Shown here: positions 23,531 through 34,811 of the stretch, piece after piece
Layout of the letters: each line of letters begins with the position of its first letter
Numbering within the stretch: position 1 is the first letter of the stretch
Assembly: GCA_964035545.1 (NCBI GenBank)
Contig: OZ037769.1
Location: 14,502,633 to 14,566,632, forward strand
DNA: 64,000 nucleotides
Direction: 5' to 3'
From: Bugula neritina
Lineage: Eukaryota > Bryozoa > Gymnolaemata > Cheilostomatida > Bugulidae
Notes under the pieces: model-generated
What the model saw: only the letters and a program-made list of their open reading frames with translations
What the model was told of the DNA's origin: nothing
Database searches by the model: none
Made by a program: the position numbers and the translations under genes

Positions 23531-23818
23531 AAGAAACCCAAACAGGAAGAGTCATAGACATGAGTGTTTGTGATGCATTTATAGAAATATTATTGTATAC
23601 TGTGCAAACTGATGGTGTAAAAGCTGTTTATATAGCTTAGTCATAGTGAATCATACACATGAGGAAATCATGTTGACTTTTGTGAAAATTTGTCATAGCC
23701 ATAGAAGAAAACAGCTACATATACATGACTTATGTGATGTTTTTCTAATCATAGGCAAGTAGGTAAAATTTTTTTGTTTTGATGAGAGCAAGAAATTTTA
23801 CTGCATTCTCAATTGATT

Positions 23819-23829
23819 ACACACACACA

Positions 23830-23893
<64 letters not shown>

Positions 23894-23963
23894 CACACAC
23901 GTGTGTGTGTGTGTGTGTTTGTGTGTTTGTTTGTGTGTTTGTTTGTGTGTTTGTTTGTGTGTG
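23819..23963. repeat. (CACG)n / (GTGT)n compound microsatellite
   Basis: About 80 bp of CACG tetramers and CA repeats, then directly (GT)n and GTTT-containing repeats. The two halves are partly self-complementary around CACACACGTGTGTG. Confidence 0.9.
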
Positions 23964-24514
23964 CGAAACTCATAACTATTCAAAGTTATTAAAGAATTTT
24001 GTAGTATCAAGTATTTCGTTAAGATGAACAAATATGATAATTCAGAAACTTTTAGGTAACTATGTTGACATTGTTTTCAATTATTACTAGCATTTAAGTT
24101 ATTTGAAAAATTTTCTCACAAAATGAAAATACCCCTATTTACTATATTTGAAGCCAATGTTTGGCCTTAAATATATCTGCAAGATATCTTGCAGGCATTT
24201 GAATTAAGTTTTGTAAACTTTCTGCAATAAGTATGTCTCTTTGCACGTAAGTAAATTTATGTTATGTTATATGTGTCAACTTTGTAGAAAAAGTCTTAAG
24301 TTGTATTTATACTTTCATGAGTTGCAATCAGAAATTTAATTTGGCCAAGTTGAAAGTTTACTAAGTGGCATTGCATTGTGATAACTTAATCAGTTGAATT
24401 CAGAATAACAAATCATAGGGAATGATAACCCCTTGTAGATAATCGCATTCTTGTTTCTATTGTCTTGGCTGCCTTTCTCAATTATCATCGTTATGCCGTG
24501 AACTAAACTAATTC
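23964..24514. other. No gene recognised
   Basis: AT-rich spacer between the compound microsatellite and gypsy element 2. Confidence 0.6.
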
Positions 24515-25157
24515 TGTAAGGGATTTTAGTTATGTTATTATCAAAAGGATAACTCGTGGCTTACTCTCTATACGCTTGGCATAATGGCTACAGGGCAGAG
24601 CATCAATTATCATAATGGCTGGACAATTATTGCTAGCTACTAATGCACGCAGTTAAACAAGGCAAGACTAGTTAAATAGAATCAACAAGCGTACACAGAA
24701 TAGCCAATTAGCTCAACAGGAGGCGTAGATGATTTGCACTGGCAGTTAGCTGCTTAGTAGCAGATGCTAGTGTTATGCTTATGGTTATGGAGTTAATTAG
24801 TATCGACAGAGACGACTCGGCGTCGACTTTATCCGACAATATCTTACAGTCGACAGTGGCACCACTAACGCTAGCCAATCAGGACTGACATACTAATTGA
24901 TAGCAGGTGGAGCTAGCTACTCGTAGTGGAAGCGCGATGAGTAGCTAGCCAGGCAGAGCAGCTTGGGACTTCATTTAGAGTAGTTGTGTATAAAGCTCAC
25001 TAACTATGTAGGCCTAATCGTTTCTATTCATGTTAGCAGTAAATAAAACTTCTTGTATCTTGTGAATAATAAACTTATCTTAGCGTAAACAACCTGGTGT
25101 AGTGGCTTTGTTTAAGTTGACCTCCACATAATATAGTGAATTGCGAAATTCACTACA
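24515..25157 (+). repeat. 5' LTR of gypsy element 2
   Basis: A 643-bp LTR, TGTAAGGG...CACTACA, with TATAAAG at 24989-24995 and AATAAA signals downstream. It ends in the short inverted repeat AGTGAATTGCGAAATTCACT. Confidence 0.92.
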
Positions 25158-25158
25158 G

Positions 25159-25176
25159 TGGTGGCAGCAGTGGGAT
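25159..25176 (+). promoter_or_regulatory. Primer binding site, probably tRNA-Leu
   Basis: TGGTGGCAGCAGTGGGAT begins one base after the LTR and matches the element 1 site except at two positions. Confidence 0.65.
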
Positions 25177-25212
25177 CCCACTTAATACAAATGCTCCTAG
25201 CCAGGGAGTAAG

Positions 25213-26094
25213 ATGGCCGACGAGAACGACGCGCCCAGACAGGGACCGGCAGCAGTAGAGGAGGATCACATAGGCGGCCCAGCGCTGCCTATGGACAGGT
25301 ACCACTTGCGGGCTCCCATCTTCTCAGGGGAAGAAGATGTGGAGCAATTCATCACTGAGTTTAGTGATGTGGCGGACATCTGCGGATGGCCGAATAGGGT
25401 TACTCTGATCCAGCTGCGGTTATGTCTGACAGGGCCGGCTAAACCCTATGGGATAAGCTAGAATGTCGGTGACATATTTGAAGCACTATGAGCTCGGTTT
25501 GGATTAACAGCTCGAGATGCTCACGTGCAACTGCAGAGTCTTAGGAGAAATCCTAAGACCAACCTGCGAGAGCATGCTACCGCAGTCGAACAACTGGCGC
25601 AAGTCGCCTACAGCGACTTGCCTGCCGATAGTCGACAGAGCCTAGCACTGGATGCATTCCTCCAGTCTATTAACAACCTCGGTCTGAAACAGCATCTGCT
25701 GGTGGCCGAAGTTGAGACTATGGAGAGAGCTCTAAGGCTTGGGAATGCCTATTTCCAAGCTGAGAGTGCGAGTCGACCTGGTGCGACGATACAGCAGGTC
25801 GGAGCAGACGACGACGTGTTGACGTCGCCGGCGAAGACAGCTGTACATGTCGCCTCGGCAGCAGCAGACGAATCGACTAGCTTGACCACAAGCTTGATTC
25901 GAGAACTGCTGGCCGAGATCAGGCAACTACGCCACCAGTCGACAGCCGAGCGACCCAGGAGGTCGTCGGTAGCTGTCGACGACAGGCGCCGCCCGTATGC
26001 TGGGGCTGTGGTAGTGGTGGGCACTTCATACGAAGTTGCCCCCGCGGTAATGGGAGACAGTTAAACAGCAACGGCCCACGGTAACTTCCGCCGA
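25213..26094 (+). pseudogene. gag: Gypsy element 2 Gag, broken
   Basis: Starts at ATGGCCGAC and aligns with element 1 Gag (YHLRAPIFSGEEDVEQFITE). It is stopped by TAG at 25459-25461 and TGA at 25489-25491. The same frame resumes through 26064, but the zinc knuckle (CWGCGSGGHFIRSC, from 25998) lies in another frame, so an indel separates them. The knuckle frame ends at TAA 26092-26094 after GTTAAAC (26060-26066), the counterpart of the element 1 slippery site. Confidence 0.82.
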
Positions 26095-29000
26095 CCGTGG
26101 GCCCCAGTTTCGCCCCCCAAGGCAGAGGCCAAGGCCCAAACCCCACCGGGTGAAAAGGCCGCTTTCGCCAGAGTGGCAAGCCCCAAGGAGAGTTAGCAGG
26201 CCGCAAGGCTCACCAAAACCTCCGGCTTGGGCACTCAAAAACCGCTTTGAAGGTTTGCTTGATGAGGGAGTGAACGACGAGTGGGAGCAAAACAGGGATT
26301 TTCCTCGGTTGCCCACACGAGCATCAGTCCGAGAATTCACTCGGCCGCCCGTGTGTCAGCGAGACCGGGACGTAACCTGCCTGCCCACGCAACGTCGACG
26401 ACCCCCTCGCAACCGAAAAGCACAGGTGCATCCCCAACTCCATGCACATGAGGTGTCGCTTCAAGAGACGAACCGCTCAGTGAGCGCTCAGCCATATGGA
26501 AGCAGCTATTTCCTCCCCGGCAAACTTGCTGGCAAAGCTGTCACATTCCTATTGGATACTGGGTGCACCACAAATCTACTGAGTCGACGTCTATTTGACA
26601 CTCTCAGTGCCAGGGACAGGGCTAGCCTAGAGTCATATGAAGGGGAACACGGCACGTTGGCGGACGGGTCGTGTATTCCTTTCTATGGGGTAATCCAGTT
26701 GACTGGTAGAGTCCGTGATCAGACGATCAGTGAGACCTTCATCGTCAGTCAACTCAAGGAGGACGCCATCTTGGGCATGCCATTTCTGAAGCGACACAGG
26801 TGCTACATCGACTTTAGCAAGTCGGCGGTATTGATGGCCGGGCGTGAGCTGGCCTGTGTCGACCGATTTGGCCGACCCTTAGTGGGGGGAGTGCAGGTGG
26901 TACAGCGTTGCACTGTACCTAGGCGCTCCCGGGCTACAGTTCGCTGCAGAGTGAACTGTAGGGAAATCTCCGAGTTAGGAGTGGTGGAAGGTGCACTGGG
27001 GGGCGTCCAGCTCGCTAACAGTCTGAATAGGCTGGATGAGTGGGGGGAGTTCCTAGTCCAGTGCGTAAACCCTTTCACGGAGCCGGTAGAATTGCCGGCT
27101 GGGTCTCTAGTGGGGAAGTTTCACTCCGTACAGGAGGAGGATGTAGAGCCCGCGCTGGAGACGGCGGACGAAGCCCGTGGGGTACCCACTAGAGACGGCA
27201 GGGGGCCGGTGCCTGAACACGTAGCGGAGTTGTACGAGGATGCCTGTGATGGCTGTGAGAGCAAGCGGGAACGCCTGGTGATGGCGCGGCTACTCTCTGA
27301 GTACAAGGACGTGTTTAGTTGCGGCGACCATGACATGGGTCTGACTAAGACTGTCTGTCATGAGATACCCCTGGCGGCGGGGACGGCGCCCATTCGGCAG
27401 CCGACCCGCCGGTTAGGTCCTGAGAAGGAGAGAGAAGTGAGCCGTCAGGTGCAAGACCTTCTGAACCGGGACCTGATTGAGCCAGGCCATGGGGCCTGGA
27501 GTTCTCCAGTCGTCCTGGTTCGGAAAAAGGATGGTAGCTGGAGGTTTTGCGTTGACTATCGCAGGCTGAACAGCGTGACCATCCAGGACGCTTACCCTCT
27601 CCCTAGGATCGATGAGTCGCTCGATGCCTTAGCTGGTAGCAAGTTTTTCAGCACGTTGGACTTGCTAAGCGGGTATTGGCAGGTGCCCCTGAGTCCTGAA
27701 GCACAGGACAAGGCTGCGTTTATAAAGCGGGATGTGCTCTGGAAATGGAAGGTGTTGCTATTCGGACTTACGTCCGCACTGGCCACCTTCCAGCGACTCA
27801 TGGAGCAGGTCCTGAGTGGGCTGCACTGGAAGACCTTGCTCATCTATCTCGATGATGTCATTGTCATCGCCTCCGACTTCGACACACATGTCAGTCGACT
27901 CAGGGAGGTGTTTGACAGGCTTCGAGCTGCGGGTTTGAAGCTCAAGCCCTCTGAGTGTGCATTATTGCAACGCGAGGTTAAGTACCTGCGCCATGTAGTT
28001 GGTCGAGACGGGGTCGCCACCGACCCCGAGAAGGTACGGGCTGTGAGGGACTGGGCTGTCCCTGTCGATCTCCCTGAATTGCGGGCATTCCTGGGACTGG
28101 TAGGGTACTATCGTCAGTACATACCAGACTTCGCCGGAATTGCACAGCCGTTAAATCGGCTGACAGCGAAAGGGGTGCGATGGCAGTGGACGCAGGCCGA
28201 GCAGAAGGTATTTGACCACCTGAAGGATCGCCTGGTGGAAACACCCAACTTGGCGTATCCTGACCCTGCGAAGGAGTACATTTTAGATACTGATGCCAGT
28301 AATCATAATGTGGGGGCTGTGCTATCGCAGGTCCAAGATGGTCGCGAGGTGGTGATGGCTTACTATAGCAAGGCCCTGCCGGCACCTGAGAAGAACTACT
28401 GTTCGACCAGGAGGGAACTCTTGGCAGTAGTCAAGGCGGTCAAACACTTTAGACCATATCTATATGGGCGCACATTCCGTCTGCGGACGGATCATGCGTC
28501 TTTGATATAGCTGTGTCGACGGGCGGAACCATCAAGCCAAGTAGTGCGCTGGCTAGAGATCCTGGCAGAGTTTTCTTATCGGATCGAACATCGACCCGGT
28601 AAGAAACACGGTAATGCCGATGGACTCAGCCGCCGCCAGGCAGATGGGTGTAAGCAGTGCCAGAATATTGAGCGCAGGGACGGTGGACCCCCTCGCTTGG
28701 ACGTTGAAGCGCAGTTGGGGAAAGCGGGTGTATACAGCTGGGAAGAAGGGCAACTCCTGTCCGAATCTCCTAACGAAGCTGTTAACAACCTTCACGCAAA
28801 CCCCACGTTGCTCAGGAACGTCAGGGAGCTATGTCGGCTCCAGACTACGCTATTAGGGGTGGTAGCTGACCTAGTCCGGGCCAAGAAGGAGGAACGGCAA
28901 CCGAGTGAGGCCGAACAGCGAGTGAAAAGTGCAGAGTTTAAGTACTTCTGTGACCGCTGGGACTCCCTCAGGTTCAACAGCGATGGGCTGCTAACGATTA

Positions 29001-29822
29001 CGTTGGCAGCCGGCACCAATCGCAGTGAACGAGAGAGGGTAGTCTGCCTGTCCGCTCTGAGGCGGGAGTTGATCTGGGACACCCATAGGCAAGCTCACGC
29101 GGGAGCTAGTCGGGTGACTAGGTGTCTTCAACTTCAGTGGTTTTGGCCCGGCATGACCCGGGATGTCCGACTCCGGGTGCGGAAGTGCGAGGTGTGCCAA
29201 GCTAGCAAGCATGGCCGCCCCACTGAGACCGCAGGGAGGCGTCGCCTCTATGCTGGTCGTCCGTGGCAGGTAGTTGCTGTCGATCTGGTAGGCCCCATGC
29301 CCACAACAGCGAGAGGTAATAACTGGATACTGGTATTAACTGACCATTTCACGAGGTGGGCTGATGCACTGGCTATTCCAGATGCGTCGGCCCCCTTGGT
29401 GGCCAGAGCCTTGGATCAGCAGGTGTTCTGCTATTTCGGCTTGCCGGAGCAGATACACTCTGATCAAGGCGCCCAGTTTCAGTCGCAACTTATGAGCGAT
29501 CTCTGTAAAATGTGGGGGGTAAACCAGAGTCGGACGACCCCGTATCACCCGCAAGGGAACGGGGTTGTGGAGCGGAACAACCGAATGCTAGGGGACTCTC
29601 TGAGAAGCCTGCTTATCGGTAGGAGCCAGGAAGAGTGGGACTTGGTGCTGCCGCAGATCATGCGAGCGTACCGTAGTACCCCTCACTCCAGTACACTGGA
29701 GACCCCTAATTTTCTCATGCTGGGGAGAGAAACCAGGGTTCCTGAGCACGTAACCTATCATGTTCCAGCTCACGAGAGCAACGTCCACGATTACGTGGAC
29801 AAGCTCGTAAAACGCATGGGGA
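26066..29822 (+). pseudogene. pol: Gypsy element 2 Pol: protease, RT, RNase H, integrase (one stop, then interrupted)
   Basis: After the presumed -1 slip the frame runs through the retropepsin (LLDTGCTTN, Asp at 26555), RT (FCVDYRRLNS; YLDD at 27845-27856) and RNase H. RNase H shows TDASNHNVGAVL, RRELLAVV and LRTDHAS. A TAG at 28508-28510 interrupts just after RNase H, where element relatives would have a sense codon. The same frame goes on through the integrase zinc-binding part (THRQAHAG...CEVCQ) and the DDE core (VDLVGP, HSDQGAQFQS, GNGVVERNNRML). It is cut at 29822 by a MITE. One stop and one insertion aside, catalytic residues look present, and it provides the template for what element 1 lost. 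Confidence 0.88.
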
Positions 29823-30580
29823 CGCACAGGATAGTTAAGGGCAACCTTTTAGCTGCAACTGCCTTGCTGAGGTTTGCATTGTAATCATATAAGAATTCAG
29901 TACCAGTAAAATAAAATCTTACCTAATTGTGCTAGAGTCAAAATTTAAAAACTATGTTGTAGATCTTGTGTTTCCCCAGTGCAACTTTTTGGAAATTTCA
30001 ATTTCCATTTTTTTTGCGAAGTTATAGACAAAAACTGCCCAGTTTTGGCCAAATTTGCCAGAAAAGCTGACTTTTCAGTACCAGTAAAATATCTCAGCAG
30101 CAAAAGATGATATCTGAATAAAAATTGCACTGCTGGAATCCTGAGATATTTTTCCAGTGCAAATTTTTTTCATTTTCCAATAACTCTGCTAGATTGCCCA
30201 TAAATTGGTGATTTATACACTGAAAATGCCATATTTTTTCATAAGAAACTAGCAGCGCGCAGTGCTTCACGCTTCAATGAGCACGTAAGGATGAGAAGAT
30301 ATTGGCGTGTACATGCTAATTATAGGCTTGCTAGCTGGCAGGCTATTATGAATAGCTCGCTTTGTACTTTGTTTATGTTGCACCCATAATGGAATGTTGA
30401 TAGATTACGCAGCCCTAACGAAGGTTGCTGCTTATTGGTTGTAATTTAATCTTAGGCTAAACAATTACAAGTAGGCAACACGCATGCCACCCGCAGAGCA
30501 ATATTATTCAAGAACCTGAACTACATTTTGAGAGAAATTTATGATATTCTTAGTGAGGATGCCCTTAACTATCCTGTGCG
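29823..30580. mobile_element. Inverted-repeat element inserted in gypsy element 2 integrase
   Basis: Ends CGCACAGGATAGTTAAGGGCA and its exact reverse complement form a 21-bp terminal inverted repeat around 758 bp of AT-rich non-coding DNA. The gypsy Pol frame on the left (VDKLVKRMG) resumes at 30581 (AHEVLCEQQW), proving an insertion by comparison with element 1. The target duplication could not be resolved. Confidence 0.82.
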
Positions 30581-31295
30581 GCTCACGAAGTGCTATGTGA
30601 GCAGCAGTGGCAGGTCAGAAGTGGTGACTCTGACGACCCCCCCTTATATAAGGTGGGAGACTAGGTCTGGATGACCAGTCATCGCCGACGGCGCTTACAG
30701 GCAGCCAAGTTGCAGCCGAAGTTTGTAGGTCCCTACTGCTTAATTGAGGTAATGCCAAATCACACCTATAAAGTGGAACGGTCTTGACAAGTGTCGATCC
30801 AGAACGAAGCACGGCTGAAACCTCACTGGGCGAGTCCTGATGCGGCAGGTCAAGCACCTCCTTTCTTAGAGCCCGCTAGACGCCCTTCTATGAGGAGGCG
30901 AGGCATGGCGTATAGAGAGATTGAAGAGATACTGCCAGATCAGGACGGGGCGGCTGACGCGCCGCCCGACCAGCCCCAGCCACCTCCACCTCAGGAGGAG
31001 GAGGCTGACACACCAGAAGACCTGTTAGAGCCGGCCCCACCACCTGTGTAGCCGGTCGACAGGCCCATCGCCCCAGATGAGATGGAAATTCCTCAAAATC
31101 GTGAGGAAGAGGCAGCTGAGGGAGGACCACCCGTACTAGTGGACCCCCGTACTGGCGACACCACCCGTGGTGGAAGAGTCACCAGTCGCAGCAAATTCCC
31201 CCGTACCGTTGGAACGTAGCCAACGTACCAGGGCGCCATCATCTTATTTGCAAGACTTCTGGTGTGACTTGGTTGACATGCATACTATACTATAA
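30581..31295 (+). pseudogene. Gypsy element 2 integrase C-terminus and tail
   Basis: Continues Pol in the same frame with PPLYKVGD, then the GPY/F module (KFVGPYCLIEVMPNHTYKV), a Pro-rich linker and an acidic segment. Stops occur at 30662-30664 (TAG), 30785-30787 (TGA) and 31049-31051 (TAG). A frame change comes before the end motif RAPSSYLQDFW and TAA at 31295. No zinc fingers like those of element 1 were recognised. Confidence 0.75.
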
Positions 31296-31704
31296 CTTGT
31301 CAACCAGCACAAAAGAAGTCTGGGGGTGAAGTAAAGGAAAGAGTGAAGTCAGCTCGCTAGTGAAGGAGGTATTATGTGATCACTTTCACTACGAAGAGCG
31401 TTCTTTTCTATTTCAACTGCCAACGTGCATGCACGCACTCGGCAGGCTGGCGTACTACGTGGCCTAAGTGGGCAGCAGACTAACGTCGTGGCTGTCCTAT
31501 GGTAAGTCTACTAGTATAATTCTACTATTTGAGTAGAATTCATGCTGGTAGCTTTAAATCAGTCTCGCTTATCATAACGATAAAACGTGTTTCCCAAGTC
31601 GGGCGATTTCACTGACGACTTGAGTGGGGCAGTCGACCGCATGATTTAATAGTAATCAGTGGTTAGTAGATTGCGAGACTCAGTCGAGGTGTCGTACTGA
31701 CCAG

Positions 31705-31992
31705 GTGAAAACCCCTTCAACAGTTTCTGGCATGCTGTTGCGGGTGAGACTGTTCAAGGTTGAGAAACTAGAAGATAGACTCTACCGTCACGCAGCCACC
31801 CCCCCCCTCCGACAGAAGAAGAGGAAGAGTACCCGTGGCCCGATTAACCGAAACACTAGCCCCGACCAGTCCCTGTTGACGGATGTAAAGAAGCTACAGT
31901 GACGTATGGCTCGTCTCTGTAAAGAACAGGAACAGGTGGCTGCTGAAGTGATTAAACTACATACGAGACGCGAGGGACGACTGGCAAAGTAA
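31705..31992 (+). pseudogene. Gypsy element 2 3' basic/coiled-coil ORF, split by TGA
   Basis: An open frame with a basic cluster (RQKKRKSTRG) and a helix-prone end (SLLTDVKKLQ). It is stopped by TGA at 31900-31902 and then continues in frame (RMARLCKEQEQVAAEVIKL) to TAA 31990-31992. It corresponds in position and character to the element 1 ORF at 15782-16165, though sequence similarity is weak by eye. The start is uncertain. Confidence 0.45.
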
Positions 31993-32205
31993 CCTGACGG
32001 CCCGACTTCCCCATACCCCTCTGACTAGTAGCAACTGGTACTTATTCCTCATAGAAGTGATGTAAATAGATTGTGTGTGTGTCGGAACTCTTGTGATTAA
32101 CGAGTAGGATACTTATTCTATATTATACTGTTTTGTCATTATGTGTTATATTCTTTTTCAATTGTGTATTAATTAGGGAGTGTACCTTTCGATAGGTGAG
32201 GAGAA

Positions 32206-33607
32206 TATAAGGGATTTTAGTTATGTTATTATCGAAAGGATAACTCGTGGCTTACTCTCTATACGCTTGGCATAATGGCTACAGGGCAGAGCATCAATTA
32301 TCATAATGGCTGGACAATTATTGCTAGCTACTAATGCACGCAGTTAAACAAAACAAGACTAGTTAAATAGAATCAACAAGCGTACACAGAATAGCCAATT
32401 AGCTCAACAGGAGGCGTAGATGATTTGCACTGGCAGTTAGTGTGCTTAGTAGCAGATGCTAGTGTTATGCTTATGGTTATGGAGTTAATTAGTATCGACA
32501 GAGACGACTCGGCGTAGACTGTTATCCGACAATATCTTACAGTCGACAGTGGCACCACTAACGCTAGCCAATCAGGACTGACATACTAATTGATAGCAGG
32601 TGGAGCTAGCTACTCGTAGTGGAAGCGCGATGAGTAGCTAGCCAGGCAGAGCAGCTTGGGACTTCATTTAGAGTAGTTGTGTATAAAGCTCACTAACTAT
32701 GTAGGCCTAATCGTTTCTATTCATGTTAGCAGTAAATAAAACTTCTTGTATCTTGTGAATAATAAACTTATCTTAGCGTAAACAACCTGGTGTAGTGGCT
32801 TTGTTTAAGTTGACCCCCACATAATATACACCGGCTTTCCATGTACCGATCTCAGATCGATCTCAGGAAGATCGATCCATGGAAAGACGTCAAAGATCGA
32901 TCTCAGTCGTTCTGAGCTGGTCGGTCTGTAGAGCTCGAACTCGGATCGATCTCAAGGCAATAAGACCATGGAAAGACGAAAGATCGATCCGAGAAGTAGA
33001 GAAATGACTGCTCGCTAAAATGTTGTCTGCTAATGAAAATGATAACTTATTGTTAATTACTAAGCAAAGTACTTAATAATTAAGATAGCCATTTTTTCAA
33101 GTGGCAAAACTTTGACTTTTAGTAAAATGATTAGGAAAACTTAATTATGTGAAATTATAGACGGTAGAAGATACAAAAAGTGAGAGCATTTAAATTGAAT
33201 TTAAACGACTAGTATAACGCACTGCCATTAGTTATTTGCTGCGTAATCTTAAGCCTAATAATCCCGTAATTTTATAAATAAGCTGCACAACAGCTATAAA
33301 TTTTATATAAGCTGTCAAGCTAAAATATTAAAATCAATTCTCTTAAATTGGCCAAATTACTTCATATTAAAAGCTTTATTGTGAAGAGTTTATAGCTGAC
33401 ATTAAATTTTAGACTATGAAAATTTTGTTTTTCAACAGCAGTAGCTTTTATCACTTAGGTGGGTGAAAAAAATATACTAATAAAGTAGTCTTTACCTAAG
33501 AGGAGGCAACTCCGAGAGATCGATCTGACGCTCTCATGGAAAAATAATCGATCTGAGCACGATCGGTACATGGAAAGCCGTGATAGTGAATTGCGAAATT
33601 CACTACA
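32206..33607 (+). repeat. 3' LTR of gypsy element 2, split by an insertion
   Basis: LTR sequence covers 32206-32828 and 33583-33607. The first bases are TA instead of TG. A purine tract (AGGTGAGGAGAA) precedes it. The inserted element occupies 32829-33582. Confidence 0.9.
32829..33582. mobile_element. MITE with GATCGATCT-rich ends inside the 3' LTR
   Basis: Terminal inverted repeats CACCGGCTTTCCATGTACCGATC and the reverse complement of its right end (one extra C on the left) enclose 754 bp without coding potential. Both ends carry many copies of GATCGATCT or AGATCGATC. ATA is duplicated on both sides (32826-32828, 33583-33585). The intact 5' LTR shows the unoccupied target. A 3-bp target duplication suggests PIF/Harbinger or CMC type, but no assignment is made. 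Confidence 0.82.
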
Positions 33608-33611
33608 ATTC

Positions 33612-34590
33612 ATTACGTTTTCAAAAGGCACCAAGAAGCGAGTTATATTTTACTATTAGTAAATGAGCTTCCGTGTTGGATTATTCTATATGCAGTCAGC
33701 TGGCTCAACATTCAGTAGCGCTTATGATTGACTTGCGCACAAGTTGATATTGATTGCAGTCGCGTGCACTTCAAGTCACGCTAATAATTGTTGACAATTT
33801 TAGTTTCGTTGCTTGAGCTTGGTAAATTTTTTTATGCAAGGAGTCACCTAACCTAAGCTGCAATGTTGTTAAACTAATACAAACATCATTTTTATTTTAA
33901 AATATTTTTTCTAGTAGTGAAACTAAATGCAGTTGTTACCGCGGCAGTAGCGGCAGCAGTGAGATAAAGTAAGCCAATCAGAGATGCTCTCTGATCAGCC
34001 AATCAAAAATATCCATCGAATAAATACTGGGCTAGCCGACAGCATAATATAGAAAATTCTTTCCGGCATCAATATGATTGCAACAACTTTCAGTAGAACT
34101 GTGAAGTACTTGGGCGAGTGATATTAACTATAGGCTAACTCAGAACTTTTTTCAGTAAAGGTATAAACGCAATTTTACTTAAAATCCAGGCTTGGTTTTA
34201 CACCTTGAATGAATACGATTGCCTATCTTCTCTCTACAGTGCCCAGATCAAATTTTTGGTAATCTAATTCTATACACTTTGAAATTTGACTTCCTTGTTT
34301 TTAACCTTTCAACACTTAAAAACAGGTTGTATAACTATAAAGTAGGTATTTTAAATTTTTAAGCACAATGTAGATCTTAGCTGCTATAATGCATTGAATT
34401 TTTTTTCAAATTTTTCATAAAAATAAGCATGAAGATATTCATATTTATTGGAGCATTTATAGTTTTAGTAAATGTCAGTATGAGTATATTGATATTCAAT
34501 ATTTTTTTTAAATTTCTTTTTCAACTTGAAATAAAATTTGAAATAATTTCTGCATTTCATCTGAGTTGGAAAATTCTATTTTGATATATT
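33612..34590. other. No gene recognised; upstream of the CLCA-like gene
   Basis: AT-rich intergenic DNA. The last 200 bp before the CLCA start (about 34597-34811) are repeated in diverged form at 62430-62625, which suggests they contain the promoter. Confidence 0.5.
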
Positions 34591-34811
34591 ATTCAATTGA
34601 GTGACGAAAGCGAAAAACCAGTAACTGCTTTTTACAAAAGAAGGTGTCTTGTATCAAGCATTGCAGTTATAGATATTTTTGTTGTAAGGAAACATTTGTG
34701 TTTTAAACTTGCAGATTGTATTAGCTGGCAATGTAACATCTTTCTCTATGCAAAAGACTGGCGGTTACCCATGCACTTTTCATCTTGATTTGCATGTTTG
34801 ACTGATACAGT

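Larger units (their letters stand above)
24515..33607 (+). mobile_element. Ty3/gypsy LTR retrotransposon, element 2 (mutated, with two nested insertions)
   Basis: The 5' LTR is 24515-25157. The 3' LTR is 32206-33607 and is itself split by a 754-bp insertion. ATTC flanks both ends (24511-24514 and 33608-33611). It has the same layout as element 1 (tRNA-Leu-like primer site, gag with zinc knuckle, -1 site, pol) and keeps RNase H and integrase. Coding is broken by stops and by a MITE at 29823-30580. The LTRs differ at roughly eight places outside the insertion, so it is older than element 1. Confidence 0.93.

Noticed and set aside
23819-23963. CRISPR-like array
   Set aside because: A simple tetranucleotide repeat without spacers, in an animal genome.
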